The notes under the pieces were generated by a model, which had not been told where the DNA came from, did no database searches, and saw only the letters and a program-made list of their open reading frames with translations. Shown piece after piece: positions 52,673-61,770 of a stretch of DNA of 64,000 nucleotides. Source of the stretch: Variovorax davisae (GTDB lineage Bacteria; Pseudomonadota; Gammaproteobacteria; Burkholderiales; Burkholderiaceae_C). The stretch's first letter is position 1. Each line of letters begins with the position of its first letter. The position numbers and the translations under genes were made by a program. The stretch spans positions 124,001 through 188,000 of the forward strand of contig NZ_JASZYS010000015.1 in NCBI RefSeq assembly GCF_030316845.1, in the 5' to 3' direction.

Positions 52673-54144
52673 ACATCTCGATCGTCCTCATCTTCCTCAC
52701 CATCGCGCTGGTGCTGTGGCTCGGGCTGCGCGCCCAGCGCGGCAAGGACATGAATCTGGAGCAATGGACCGTCGGCGGCCGCGGCTTCGGCACCGCCATC
52801 GTGTTCCTGCTGATGGCCGGCGAGATCTACACCACCTTCGTCTTCCTCGGCGGCAGCGGCTATGCCTACGGCCATGGCGGCCCGGCCTACTACATGCTGG
52901 GCTATGGCAGCCTGTGCTTCGTGCTGTCGTACTGGCTGCTGCCGCCGATCTGGCGCTATGCACGCCAGCGCAAGCTGGTCTCGCAGCCCGACTTCTTCGC
53001 CGCCAAGTACGACAGCCCGGCGCTCGGCATCCTGGTCGCGGTGGTCGGCGCGGTGGCGCTGATTCCCTACCTGGTGCTGCAGCTGCGCGGGCTGGGCATC
53101 ATCGTCAGCGTCGCCTCGTATTCGGTGATCAGCGCGACGCAGGGCACGCTGATCGGCGCGCTGGTGATCACCGCCTACGTGATGGTGTCGGGAATTCACG
53201 GCTCGGCCTGGACTTCGGTGCTGAAGGACATCCTGGTGATGGGCGTGGCGATCTTCCTCGGCCTCTACCTGCCGTTCCACTACTACGGCGGCATCGGCCC
53301 CATGTTCGAGGCGATCGAGCAGGCCCGGCCCGGCTTCCTGGCCCTGCCGGCCAAGGGCGAGAGCGCGGTCTGGATGGTCTCGACCATCCTCCTGAGCACC
53401 TTCGGCTTCTACATGTGGCCGCACATGTTCATGGCCTCGTTCTCGGCCACGGGCGAGCGCGGCCTGCGCAAGAACGCCTTCGTGCTGCCGATCTACCAGC
53501 TGATGCTTTTGTTCATCTTCTTCGTCGGCTTCGCCGCGGTGCTGCAGGTGCCCGGCCTCAAGGGCGCCGACATCGACCTGGCGCTGTTCAAGATCTCGAT
53601 GGCCACCTTCGATCCGTGGGTGGTGGGCCTGATCGGCGCGGCCGGCGTGCTGACCGCGATCGTGCCCGGCTCGATGATCCTGATGGCGGCCGCCACGCTG
53701 GTGGCGAACAACATCTACGGGCCGCTGCGGGCCCGCACCAGCCAGGTCAGGATCGTCAGCGTCGCGCGGCTGATGGCCCCGGTCGTGATGGGCGTGGCGC
53801 TGTGGTTCACGCTGCAGGGCGGCCAGACCATCGTGGCGCTGCTGCTGATGGCCTACAGCCTGGTGACGCAGCTGTTCCCGGTGCTGCTGGCGAGCCTGCT
53901 GCGCTTCAATCCCGTGACCCGCATCGCGGCCTTCGCCAGTATCCTGGTCGGCGAAGGCACGGTGGCCGTGCTGTCGCTGAACAAGCTGTCGGTCGCCACG
54001 CTGTTTCCGTTCCTGCCCGACGCGCTGAAGGACACCAATGTCGGCATGGTCGCACTGACGCTCAACCTGCTCACGCTGATTGCCGTCACCGCGCTCACCC
54101 GCGCGCCGCGGCGCCTCGACCCGCAGCTTCAACACCAAGGATGA
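52669..54144 (+). CDS. Sodium:solute symporter family protein
   Basis: A 491-residue SSS-family transporter with about 13 membrane helices. The N-terminus EQWTVGGRGFGTAIVFLLMAGEIYTTFVFLGGSGYAY is typical, as are YVMVSGIHGSAWTSVLKDILVMGVAIF near residue 165 and the later TAIVPGSMILMAAATLVANNIYGPL. It takes up an organic solute with Na+. Start overlaps the DUF3311 stop. The hydrolase gene follows within 5 bases, suggesting that the imported molecule is that enzyme's substrate or precursor. Confidence 0.92.
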   Translation: MNISIVLIFLTIALVLWLGLRAQRGKDMNLEQWTVGGRGFGTAIVFLLMAGEIYTTFVFLGGSGYAYGHGGPAYYMLGYGSLCFVLSYWLLPPIWRYARQRKLVSQPDFFAAKYDSPALGILVAVVGAVALIPYLVLQLRGLGIIVSVASYSVISATQGTLIGALVITAYVMVSGIHGSAWTSVLKDILVMGVAIFLGLYLPFHYYGGIGPMFEAIEQARPGFLALPAKGESAVWMVSTILLSTFGFYMWPHMFMASFSATGERGLRKNAFVLPIYQLMLLFIFFVGFAAVLQVPGLKGADIDLALFKISMATFDPWVVGLIGAAGVLTAIVPGSMILMAAATLVANNIYGPLRARTSQVRIVSVARLMAPVVMGVALWFTLQGGQTIVALLLMAYSLVTQLFPVLLASLLRFNPVTRIAAFASILVGEGTVAVLSLNKLSVATLFPFLPDALKDTNVGMVALTLNLLTLIAVTALTRAPRRLDPQLQHQG

Positions 54145-54149
54145 ACCCC

Positions 54150-55166
54150 ATGAACCCACCCGCCGCCTTCCTACTCGCAGCCCCCGAACTGGGCGACTGG
54201 CGCGCCGGCAATGCCGGGGTCGAGGGCGTCTGGCAGTTCGACTCGGGACTGCCGGGGCGCCACGTGCTGCTGACGGCCCTGGTCCACGGCAACGAGCTCT
54301 GCGGCGCCTGGGCGCTCAAGGGCCTGCTCGATGCCGGCCTGCGCCCGCGGCGCGGCCGGCTGACCCTGGCCTTCTGCAACCTCGCGGCCTTCGATCGCTT
54401 CGACCCGTCGAACCCCGACGCATCGCGCTTCGTCGACGAAGACCTGAACCGCCAGTGGGCGATCGAGCGCATGCAGCAGCCGACCAGCCTGGAGCGACGG
54501 CGGGCGGCCGAACTGCGGCCCTTCGTCGAGGCGGCCGACTGGCTGCTCGACCTGCATTCGATGCACGAGCCGGGGCTGCCGCTGTCGCTCACCGGCCTGT
54601 TGTCGGCGAACATCGATTTGGCCGTGCGGCTGCGGACGCCGGAACACATCGTGGTCGATGCCGGCCACAAGGACGGCGTGCGGATGCGCGACTTCGGCCA
54701 GTTCGGCACGCCCGAGGGCATCGCCGCCGGGGCCCGATCGCTGCTGGTCGAATGCGGCTTCCATGGCGACCCGCAGAGCCGCCGGGTGGCGCAGGACCAG
54801 TGCGCGCGCTTCCTGCTGGCCGCGGGCGCGATCGACGAGGCCGACTGCGCCGCATCGCTGCCCGGCTGGCGCCTGCCCGACGCCGACGGCCAGTGGATCC
54901 TCGAAGTGACGTCCGGGGTGGTGGCGGTCGACGAGACGGTAAATTTCGTCCAGCCGTTCCAGGGCCTCGAATTGATCCCGAAGGCCGGCACCGTGATCGG
55001 CTTCAATGGCGAGCCGATCGTGACGCCCTACGACGACTGCGTGCTCGTCATGCCCTCGCTGCGCCAGGCGCGCACTGGTGTCACCGTGGTGCGCTTCGCG
55101 CGCCGGCGCCGCGCGGATGCCGTTACTGCGGCACCACCCGTGCCATATGGCCCTGGCCCTGGATGA
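54150..55166 (+). CDS. Succinylglutamate desuccinylase/aspartoacylase-family zinc hydrolase
   Basis: A 338-residue M14-like metal-dependent amidohydrolase (AstE/ASPA family). Zn ligands are expected at ALVHGNELCGAWALKG (His and Glu near residues 45-48) and LLDLHSMHEP (His near 137), with LLVECGFHGDPQS carrying the catalytic Glu. It would release an acyl group such as succinate or acetate from an amino compound. The ATG at 54150 is preferred over 54141 because AAGG lies 9 bases upstream; 54141 would have the Shine-Dalgarno abutting it. Its last 44 bases overlap the convergent lipoprotein gene. Confidence 0.85.
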   Translation: MNPPAAFLLAAPELGDWRAGNAGVEGVWQFDSGLPGRHVLLTALVHGNELCGAWALKGLLDAGLRPRRGRLTLAFCNLAAFDRFDPSNPDASRFVDEDLNRQWAIERMQQPTSLERRRAAELRPFVEAADWLLDLHSMHEPGLPLSLTGLLSANIDLAVRLRTPEHIVVDAGHKDGVRMRDFGQFGTPEGIAAGARSLLVECGFHGDPQSRRVAQDQCARFLLAAGAIDEADCAASLPGWRLPDADGQWILEVTSGVVAVDETVNFVQPFQGLELIPKAGTVIGFNGEPIVTPYDDCVLVMPSLRQARTGVTVVRFARRRRADAVTAAPPVPYGPGPG

Positions 55167-55566
55167 ACACCCGCTGGCCCACGCGCAGGCCCGGCATGAC
55201 GGGCTGGGTCACTTCGACCAGCACGCCGCTGTCGGTGCGCACGAAGACTTCCTGGCCCGGCATCGAACCGGCGGCGTTGTTGGCGATCTGGGCGCCGGCC
55301 ATGGAGCCGCCGATGGCGCCCGCGACCATCGCGACGTCGCGCCCGGTGCCGCCGCCGATCAGGCTGCCCAGGCCCACGCCGGTGAGGCCGCCGACCACCG
55401 CGCCGACGCCGGTGTGGGCTTCGCTGCGGATCGTGGTCGGCGTGATCTGCTCGATCTTGCCCTGGCGAATGACCATCGAGCTGGCATCCTGTCCGGGTGC
55501 CGCGCAGGCGGCCAGGACCAGCGCCGTGGCGAGCGCTGCGATGCGGGAGAAGAAGCTTGTCGTCAT
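55123..55566 (-). CDS. Glycine-zipper 2TM outer-membrane lipoprotein (SlyB/PcP-like)
   Basis: A 147-residue lipoprotein. Lipobox LAAC (Cys near residue 21); a glycine-zipper double helix at about 52-95 (VGAVVGGLTGVGLGSLIGGGTG... AGAIGGSMAGAQIANN); and a C-terminal beta segment with VRTDSGVLVEVTQPVMPGLRVGQRVFI. Such proteins sit in the outer membrane and respond to envelope stress. It overlaps the 3' end of the hydrolase gene by 44 bases and is co-directional with the carbonic anhydrase 42 bases upstream. Confidence 0.87.
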   Translation of the reverse strand: MTTSFFSRIAALATALVLAACAAPGQDASSMVIRQGKIEQITPTTIRSEAHTGVGAVVGGLTGVGLGSLIGGGTGRDVAMVAGAIGGSMAGAQIANNAAGSMPGQEVFVRTDSGVLVEVTQPVMPGLRVGQRVFIQGQGHMARVVPQ

Positions 55567-55608
55567 GTGAAGTCCTTTGAGTGGGTGTGAAAGAAGTGAA
55601 CCCGGTGC

Positions 55609-56340
55609 CTAGCCCAGGAAAGTCAGGGCGCCGTTCGACAGGTCGTACATCGACCCGACGATCTTGATCTGCCCTTTCTTCTCGAGGTCCGAGAGGGTCG
55701 GGCTGCCGCTGCGCAGCGTGTCGATGGTCTGCTGCACGTTGGTTCGCGCCACCGCGTCGACGAAGGCCGCGTTCTTGCTGCTTCGTTCGCCCGCATAGGT
55801 GGTCGCCGCCACGGCCGGCTTGATGGTGTCGAGCAGCCCGGTCAGGTTGCCGAGCTGCACGTTGTCGATCGCGCCCTTGATCGCCCCGCAGGCGGTGTGC
55901 CCCATCACGAGCACCACCTTGGCACCGGCGGCCGCGCAGGCGAACTCGAGGCTGCCCATCAGGTCCTTGTTGGCGATGTTGCCGGCGATGCGGGCGTTGA
56001 AGCTGTCGCCGATCCCCATGTCGAGGATGATCTCCGCCGGCGCCCGCGAGTCGATGCAGCTCAGGATCACCGCGGCGGGGAACTGGCCCGCAGCGCTGGA
56101 CCGCTTCTGCGCCAGGTAGTCGTGCGGCTTCGCCTTGCCGGATCGGAAGCGCTGGTTGCCCTGCTTCATCATCTCGATGATCTTGTCGGGGGTCAGCGCG
56201 TCGCGCTGGGCCTGGCTCAGCGAGGCCGCCTCGGCGTCCTCGGTCCGCAGGCCGATGCCGGCCATCAGCACGGCGGCGCCGGTGCCGGCGCCGGCCTTCA
56301 GCCAGCCCCGCCGGCCGCAGCAAATCTGGGTCGATGTCAT
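55609..56340 (-). CDS. Exported beta-class carbonic anhydrase
   Basis: A 243-residue beta-carbonic anhydrase interconverting CO2 and bicarbonate. Zn ligands lie in ILSCIDSRAP (Cys near residue 93, with the Asp-Arg dyad) and in MGHTACGAIKG (His and Cys near 147-150). The N-terminus CGRRGWLKAGAGTGAAVLMAG has a twin-arginine motif and hydrophobic core ending EAEA-like, so it is predicted to fold in the cytoplasm and cross by Tat. It precedes the glycine-zipper lipoprotein gene in the same direction. Confidence 0.92.
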   Translation of the reverse strand: MTSTQICCGRRGWLKAGAGTGAAVLMAGIGLRTEDAEAASLSQAQRDALTPDKIIEMMKQGNQRFRSGKAKPHDYLAQKRSSAAGQFPAAVILSCIDSRAPAEIILDMGIGDSFNARIAGNIANKDLMGSLEFACAAAGAKVVLVMGHTACGAIKGAIDNVQLGNLTGLLDTIKPAVAATTYAGERSSKNAAFVDAVARTNVQQTIDTLRSGSPTLSDLEKKGQIKIVGSMYDLSNGALTFLG

Positions 56341-56567
56341 GAGCGTCCTTTCGTTGTCGGGGCCGATGATGCGGCGATCGATGCCGAAAATCCAGCCTTG
56401 CGCGCGACGCTAGTAGACGCGCTTGACAAAGGTCCGCGAGCCATCGATGCTCGCCGCGGGATGTGTTCCATGGACTCGGCCGACGCGCACGACACATCGC
56501 AGGAACCCATGAGAACAAGAAATCTGGAGCTTGGGCGGGCCCTTCGGTGCCGCCCTGTTGACCCTGC

Positions 56568-57998
56568 ATGAGCACTTCGCAAGACCAGAAGCTTTCGCGC
56601 GGCGCCCTGATCGCGCTCGTCGTCGGCTCCATGATCGGCTCGGGCATCTTCGCGCTGCCCTCGGCCTTCGGCCGCTCGACCGGCGGCTTCGGCGCCCTGA
56701 TCGCATGGGCCATCGCCGGCACCGGCATGCTGATGCTGGCGCTGGTCTTCCAGACCCTGTCGATGCGTCGGCCCGACCTCGACACCGGCATCTATGCCTA
56801 CGCCAAGGCCGGCTTCGGCAACTACCTGGGCTTCGCCTCGGCGGTGGGCTACTGGATCGGCTGCTGCCTGGCCGACGTCGCCTGCCTGGTGCTGATCAAG
56901 GCCACGCTGGGCCAGTTCTTCCCGGTCTTCGGCGACGGCTCGACCGCGGTCGCCATCATGTCCGCCTCGGTGGTGCTCTGGGGCGTGCACTTCCTGATCC
57001 TGCGCGGTGTCAAGGAGGCGGCGGCGCTGAACACCATCGCGACCGTGGCCAAGATCGTGCCGATCGCGGTCTTCCTGGTGGTCGCGGTCGCCGGCTTCAA
57101 GGCCGACATCTTCGCCTGGAACTTCTGGGGCGGCGAGGAGCGCAGCCTGTCCAGCCTGGCGAGCCAGGTTCGCAACACGATGCTGGTGACGGTGTTCGTC
57201 TTCGTGGGCATCGAGGGCGCCAGCGTCTATTCGCGCCACGCGAAGAAGCGCGAGGACGTCGGCGCCGCCACCGTGCTCGGCTTCCTCGGCGTGCTGTGCC
57301 TGCTGATCCTGGTCACGATGTTCTCGTACGGCGTGCTGCTGCGCCCCGACCTGCAGGCGCTGCCGACGCCCGCGATGGCCGGCGTGTTCGCCTCCATCGT
57401 CGGCCCCTGGGGCCTGGTCTTCATCAGCGTCGGGCTGCTGATCTCGATCCTCGGCAACTACCTGTCGTGGTCGCTGCTCGCCGCCGAGGTGCTGCATTCG
57501 GCGGCCAAGAACCAGACCATGCCGAGCTTTCTCGCCCGCGAGAACGCCAACAAGGTGCCCTCCGCCGCGCTGTGGCTGACCAACATCGTGATCCAGCTCT
57601 TCCTGCTCGTGACCTGGTTCGCCGAATACGCCTTCACGATGGCGCTCAAGATGACGAGCTCGATGACGCTCATCCCCTATCTGCTGGTCGCCGCCTACGG
57701 GCTCAAGCTCGCATGGACCGGCAGCACGTACGAGCGCGACGGCCGCGGCCGAACGGGCGACTGGGTGCGCGGCGCCATCGCGACGCTCTACGCCGGGGGC
57801 ATGCTGTATGCGGGCGGGCCGAAGTTCCTGCTGCTCTCGGCGATCCTCTATGCGCCCGGCACGATCCTGTACTTCCTCGCCCGGCGCGAGCAGAAGGCGC
57901 GGATCTTCACCGGGCCCGAGATGGTCGTCTTCGGCCTGCTGGTGCTCGCTGCGCTGGCGGCGCTGTGGGCGCTGGTGTCCGGTGCGATCACGGTGTAG
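56568..57998 (+). CDS. APC-superfamily basic amino acid antiporter (ArcD-like)
   Basis: A 476-residue membrane protein with about 12 helices. The N-terminal signature VVGSMIGSGIFALPSAFG is the substrate-binding helix 1 of APC antiporters, and YAKAGFGNYLGFASAVGYWIGCC and FVFVGIEGASVYSRHAKKREDVG (helix 6 region) match arginine/ornithine antiporters. No arcABC deiminase genes are nearby, so the link to arginine is inferred from family only. TTGACA at 56423-56428 could be a -35 for it, but the -10 is poor. Confidence 0.87.
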   Translation: MSTSQDQKLSRGALIALVVGSMIGSGIFALPSAFGRSTGGFGALIAWAIAGTGMLMLALVFQTLSMRRPDLDTGIYAYAKAGFGNYLGFASAVGYWIGCCLADVACLVLIKATLGQFFPVFGDGSTAVAIMSASVVLWGVHFLILRGVKEAAALNTIATVAKIVPIAVFLVVAVAGFKADIFAWNFWGGEERSLSSLASQVRNTMLVTVFVFVGIEGASVYSRHAKKREDVGAATVLGFLGVLCLLILVTMFSYGVLLRPDLQALPTPAMAGVFASIVGPWGLVFISVGLLISILGNYLSWSLLAAEVLHSAAKNQTMPSFLARENANKVPSAALWLTNIVIQLFLLVTWFAEYAFTMALKMTSSMTLIPYLLVAAYGLKLAWTGSTYERDGRGRTGDWVRGAIATLYAGGMLYAGGPKFLLLSAILYAPGTILYFLARREQKARIFTGPEMVVFGLLVLAALAALWALVSGAITV

Positions 57999-58011
57999 TG
58001 TGAGGATGCCC

Positions 58012-58422
58012 ATGCCGATCCCCGTCCCGACCCGATGGCTCGTCGCCCTGTCGCTGCTGCTGCCGCTGGCCGCCCTGGCGCAGACCGCCTCCACCTTGCA
58101 GGCGGTCAACATGCGGGCCGGCCCCGACCGCGCATTCCCCGTCGTGACCTGGCTGCCGGCGCGCACGCCGGTGCGGGTGTTCGGCTGCACCACGCGCTGG
58201 CGCTGGTGCGATGTGGCCGCCGGCCGCAGCCGCGGCTGGGTCGATTCGCGCTACCTCTCGAGCGCGGTGCGGCGGGCGCCGATCGTCCGGTTCTCGGTGC
58301 CGACCTACTGGGACCGCCACTACCGCGGACGTCCCTGGGACGTCGATCGCAACCAATGGTCGAACTGGAGCTCGCCCGGGTTCCGGCCGCCGCCACCGCC
58401 ACCGATGCGGCCGCCGCGATGA
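58012..58422 (+). CDS. Exported SH3-like domain protein
   Basis: A 136-residue protein with a signal peptide (cleavage after ALA near residue 24), a bacterial SH3 domain at about 28-85 (VNMRAGPDRAFPVVTWLPARTPVRVFGCTTRWRWCDV, with GWVDSRYLS) and a Pro/Arg-rich tail. Such proteins bind cell-wall or envelope partners. GAGG lies 6 bases before the ATG at 58012; the ATG at 58006 is an alternative. It follows the antiporter by 13 bases. Confidence 0.8.
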   Translation: MPIPVPTRWLVALSLLLPLAALAQTASTLQAVNMRAGPDRAFPVVTWLPARTPVRVFGCTTRWRWCDVAAGRSRGWVDSRYLSSAVRRAPIVRFSVPTYWDRHYRGRPWDVDRNQWSNWSSPGFRPPPPPPMRPPR

Positions 58423-58459
58423 AGCCCGCCGCTTCGCATTTCACCAAGGAGAGAGCCCC

Positions 58460-58684
58460 ATGCACCGCTTCGTCTACATCGCGCTGATCGTGATCCTGGC
58501 CGGCATCGTCCTGCTGTTCAAGTTCCAGAACCTGGAGTCGGCGACCGTCTCGCTGTTCTCCATGAGCATCACGCTGCCGGTCTCGGTGCTGGTGCTGGTG
58601 ATCTACGTGCTGGGCATGTTCACCGGCGGCTTCGTGCTGAGCCTGCTGCGCTCGATGGCGCATGGCGCCACGCGCCGGCCCTGA
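58460..58684 (+). CDS. LapA-domain small inner-membrane protein
   Basis: A 74-residue protein with two helices (about residues 5-20 and 38-62) separated by the FQNLESATVSLFSMSITLP segment that defines the LapA domain, involved in lipopolysaccharide assembly control in E. coli. Unlike the usual lapA, no lapB or ihfB is next to it. CAAGGAGAGAGCCCC precedes the ATG. The role here is inferred from the domain only. Confidence 0.8.
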   Translation: MHRFVYIALIVILAGIVLLFKFQNLESATVSLFSMSITLPVSVLVLVIYVLGMFTGGFVLSLLRSMAHGATRRP

Positions 58685-58733
58685 GGCCGCGCCTTTTGCC
58701 TTTTCGATTTTTCAACAAGCTAGAAAGACCTGC

Positions 58734-59111
58734 ATGAGCAATTTTTGGGATCTGATTCAATTGCTGCTGTCGACCTTCGTCCTGATCGTCTACCTGCTCA
58801 TCCTGTTCCAGATCATCGGCGACCTGTTCCGCGACTCGGAGCTGGGCGGCGGATCGAAGGTGCTGTGGATCATCGGCCTGGTCGTGATCCCGGGCCTGAC
58901 GGCGATCCTGTACATCGTGATCCGTGGCCGGGGCATGGCGGAGCGGCAGCGCGCCAGCCTGCAGCGCGCCAAGTCCGACACCGACGCCTACATCCGCGAA
59001 GTGGCTGGCAAGTCGCCGGCCGAGCACATCGCGGATGCCAAGGCGCTGCTGGACGCCGGCACCATCACGCCGGAGGAATTCGCCCGGCTCAAGGCCAAGG
59101 CCCTGGCCTGA
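58734..59111 (+). CDS. Membrane protein with PLDc_N and SHOCT domains
   Basis: A 125-residue protein. Two hydrophobic helices (about 8-30 and 42-62) form the PLDc_N-like part, a basic stretch follows (RGRGMAERQRASLQRAK), and a C-terminal SHOCT motif runs LDAGTITPEEFARLKAKAL. SHOCT segments are thought to mediate assembly. The ATG at 58734 was preferred because family similarity begins there. It lies 49 bases after the LapA gene and is convergent with the PLD-type lipoprotein gene. Confidence 0.8.
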   Translation: MSNFWDLIQLLLSTFVLIVYLLILFQIIGDLFRDSELGGGSKVLWIIGLVVIPGLTAILYIVIRGRGMAERQRASLQRAKSDTDAYIREVAGKSPAEHIADAKALLDAGTITPEEFARLKAKALA

Positions 59112-59127
59112 TCCGCGCCGACGCGGG

Positions 59128-60696
59128 TCAGAGCAGATCCTCCGGCACCAGCGGCTGCAGCAGCAGCCGCTGCAGCGCGTACCACGGCGACACCCCGGGC
59201 TCGGTGTCGACCCCCTGGTCGTCGTCCTCGTCCGGCGCCACCCAGGTGAGCGCGCTGCCCTGCGTCTCCAGGCGCACGGCATAGGCCTCGTTCTTCATCG
59301 CCTGGATCAGGCGCAGCGCTTCCCGCGCCAGCGCCGGACTGTCGATCGCGACCCCGAGCTCGGTGTTGCGCCGTGCCGAGCGCGGGTCGAGGTTGAGCGA
59401 GCCGAGCAGCACCACCTCCTGGTCGATCACCATCAGCTTCGCATGCAGGCGGCCGCGCGACGAGCCGCTGAAGAAGGGCTGGCTCCCGTTGGCCGAGGGC
59501 AGGGCGCTGATCTCGTACAGCCTGACGCCGGCGCGCAGGATCGGCCGCCGGTAGCGCGCATAGCCGATGCCGACCAGGGCCGAGTCGTTGGCCGACAGGG
59601 AGTTGGTCACCAGCGTCATCTCGACGCCCTTGCGCTGCAGGCTGTGCATCACCGCCATGCCGCGCGTGCCGGGCACCAGGTAGGGCGAGCTCACCACCAG
59701 CTCGCGGCGGGTGCCGAGCATGTGGCTGACCGCGCCGGTCATCAGGCTGCCGGCCTCGAGCTCGTCGCCGATCTGCAGCCGCTTGGACGGCTGGTCGGCG
59801 ACGCCGTAGGCCAGGCCCGCGACCAGGCTCAGGCGATTCGCCGCCAGTTCCCGGCCGACCGGCTCGCGGCCCAGCAGGTCGCGCGCGGGCAGGCCGAGGT
59901 CGATCGCTGCCGCGCTGTCGGGCAGCAGGCGCGCGAGCGCGGCCAGGCGCTCGCTTTCCGGGCCGAGCGGGCGCACCAGGACCTGGGCCGGGAAGGACTC
60001 CTCGCTGTTCCAGTAGCGGTCGAAGAGCACGCCGAGCTGGGGCACGACCCGGCCCGCGGCGATGGCGTCGAGGTCGATGAAGTTCGCCACCGGATCGCGG
60101 CCGAAGTAGGCGTCGGCGATGTTGCGGCCGCCGACGACCGCCAGCGCACCGTCGGCGATCATCAGCTTGTTGTGCATCCGGTGGTCGAGCCGGGGCAGGT
60201 CGCCGAGCGAGGTCGCGATGCGCCCGGCCAGGCTCTGGCGCGCGCAGCAGAAGGGGTTGAACAGGCGGATCTCGAGGTTCGGCAGGTCGACCAGCGCCTG
60301 CAGCAGGGGCTCGGCGCCCGCGCTGTTGAGGTCGTCGAGCAGCAGCCGCACGCGCACCCCGCGCAGGGCGGCGTCGCGCAGCGCGGCGAACACGGCGCGC
60401 CCGGATTCGTCGTTCTCCATGATGTAGACCTGCAGGTCCAGCGTGCGCGTGGCGCGGCCGATCAGCGCCAGCCGGGCATCGAGGCCGTAGGCGCCCAGCG
60501 GCAGCAGCCGGAAGCCCGACTGGGCGCCGGCCGGCAGTTCGGCCGCGGCCAGCCGGGCCAGCGGGCTCTGTTCGGGCGCGGCGGGCAGGCTGGTCGACAC
60601 CGGCCGCTCGACGCCTGCCGGCAGCGAACCGCAAGCGCCCAGGGCCAGGGCCAGGGCAAATCCCAGCATGCAAAAACAGAAGCGTCGCCATTTCAT
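59128..60696 (-). CDS. Phospholipase D-family lipoprotein (cardiolipin synthase-like)
   Basis: A 522-residue protein with a lipobox LGAC (Cys near residue 21) and two HKD active-site motifs: HNKLMIADGALAVVGGRN near residue 175 and HAKLMVIDQEVVLLGSLNLD near 415. Both full motifs are present, so a phosphatidyl-transfer or hydrolase activity is likely. The segment VYIMENDESGRAVFAALRDAALRGVRVRLLLDD is typical of the YmdC/ClsC branch. The ATG at 60696 starts the lipoprotein signal; the frame is open further up without one. ClsC-type enzymes use membrane phospholipids, consistent with an envelope location. Confidence 0.85.
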   Translation of the reverse strand: MKWRRFCFCMLGFALALALGACGSLPAGVERPVSTSLPAAPEQSPLARLAAAELPAGAQSGFRLLPLGAYGLDARLALIGRATRTLDLQVYIMENDESGRAVFAALRDAALRGVRVRLLLDDLNSAGAEPLLQALVDLPNLEIRLFNPFCCARQSLAGRIATSLGDLPRLDHRMHNKLMIADGALAVVGGRNIADAYFGRDPVANFIDLDAIAAGRVVPQLGVLFDRYWNSEESFPAQVLVRPLGPESERLAALARLLPDSAAAIDLGLPARDLLGREPVGRELAANRLSLVAGLAYGVADQPSKRLQIGDELEAGSLMTGAVSHMLGTRRELVVSSPYLVPGTRGMAVMHSLQRKGVEMTLVTNSLSANDSALVGIGYARYRRPILRAGVRLYEISALPSANGSQPFFSGSSRGRLHAKLMVIDQEVVLLGSLNLDPRSARRNTELGVAIDSPALAREALRLIQAMKNEAYAVRLETQGSALTWVAPDEDDDQGVDTEPGVSPWYALQRLLLQPLVPEDLL

Positions 60697-60773
60697 GGGG
60701 CGCAAGCCTACCCGGTGCCGGGCCAATAGCCCTTTGGCGCTTGAAGCCGGCCGATCCGCGCCAAGATAGCGAC

Positions 60774-61760
60774 ATGATTCCGTTTTCAATCCTCGACCTT
60801 TCCCCCGTCACCGAAGGCAGCGATCCCGCCCAGTCCTTTCGCAATTCGCTGTCGCTGGCGCGGCATGGCGAGAAGCTGGGCTACCGCCGCTACTGGCTGG
60901 CCGAGCACCACGGCATGCCGGGCATCGCCAGCGCGGCCACGGCGGTGCTGCTGGCCCACATCGGCGCCGGCACCTCGACGATCCGCATCGGCGCCGGCGG
61001 CGTGATGCTGCCGAACCACTCGCCCCTGGTGATCGCCGAACAGTTCGGCACCCTGGAGTCGCTGTACCCGGGGCGCATCGACCTCGGCCTCGGCCGCGCG
61101 CCCGGTTCCGACCAGCGCACCGCGCAGGCGCTGCGGCGCGACCTCCAGTCCGATTCGGACCAGTTCCCGCAGGACGTGGTCGAGCTGATGGACTTCATGT
61201 CGAAGGAGCCGCGCCAGCCGGTGCTCGCGGTGCCCGGCCGGGGGCTCGAGGTGCCGGTGTGGATCCTCGGATCGAGCACCTTCGGTGCCCAGCTCGCGGC
61301 CCACCTGGGCCTGCCCTATGCGTTCGCCTCGCACTTCGCGCCCCAGCAGCTGATGCAGGCGATCCGCATCTACCGCGAGACCTTCAAGCCTTCGGCGCAA
61401 CTGGCCAAGCCCTACGTGATGCTGGGCTTCAACGTGTTCGCGGCCGAGACCGACGAGGAGGCCCATTTCCGCGCCACCTCCTGGCAGCAGGCCTTCGTCA
61501 ACCTGCGCAGCGGCCGGCCGGGGCGCCTGCCGCCGCCGGTGGCGAACTACCGGCAGAAGGTCGGCCCGGCCGAGAACGCCTTGCTCGATTCGGTGCTGTC
61601 GTGTTCGGCGGTGGGCTCGCGCGACACGGTGCGCGCCGGCATCCAGGCCTTCGTCGAGCGCACCGGCGCGGACGAGCTGATGATCACCTCTCAGGTCTTC
61701 GACCACGAGGCGCGGCTGCGCTCCTACGAGATCCTGGCCGAACTCCGCGCGCAGGATTGA
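60774..61760 (+). CDS. LLM-class flavin-dependent oxidoreductase (YhbW-like)
   Basis: A 328-residue luciferase-like TIM-barrel protein. It begins IPFSILDLSPVTEGSDPAQSFRNSL, then YWLAEHHGMPGIASAATAVLLAHI and GAGGVMLPNHSPLVIAEQFGTLESLYPGRIDLGLGRAPG, all diagnostic of the YhbW/MsnO8 family. The ATG at 60774 begins the family match. Its upstream partner reductase is not present. The AAGATA sequence some 5 bases before the ATG could be another short-leader -10. Natural substrate unknown. Confidence 0.9.
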   Translation: MIPFSILDLSPVTEGSDPAQSFRNSLSLARHGEKLGYRRYWLAEHHGMPGIASAATAVLLAHIGAGTSTIRIGAGGVMLPNHSPLVIAEQFGTLESLYPGRIDLGLGRAPGSDQRTAQALRRDLQSDSDQFPQDVVELMDFMSKEPRQPVLAVPGRGLEVPVWILGSSTFGAQLAAHLGLPYAFASHFAPQQLMQAIRIYRETFKPSAQLAKPYVMLGFNVFAAETDEEAHFRATSWQQAFVNLRSGRPGRLPPPVANYRQKVGPAENALLDSVLSCSAVGSRDTVRAGIQAFVERTGADELMITSQVFDHEARLRSYEILAELRAQD

Positions 61761-61770
61761 CCCGCCGCCG

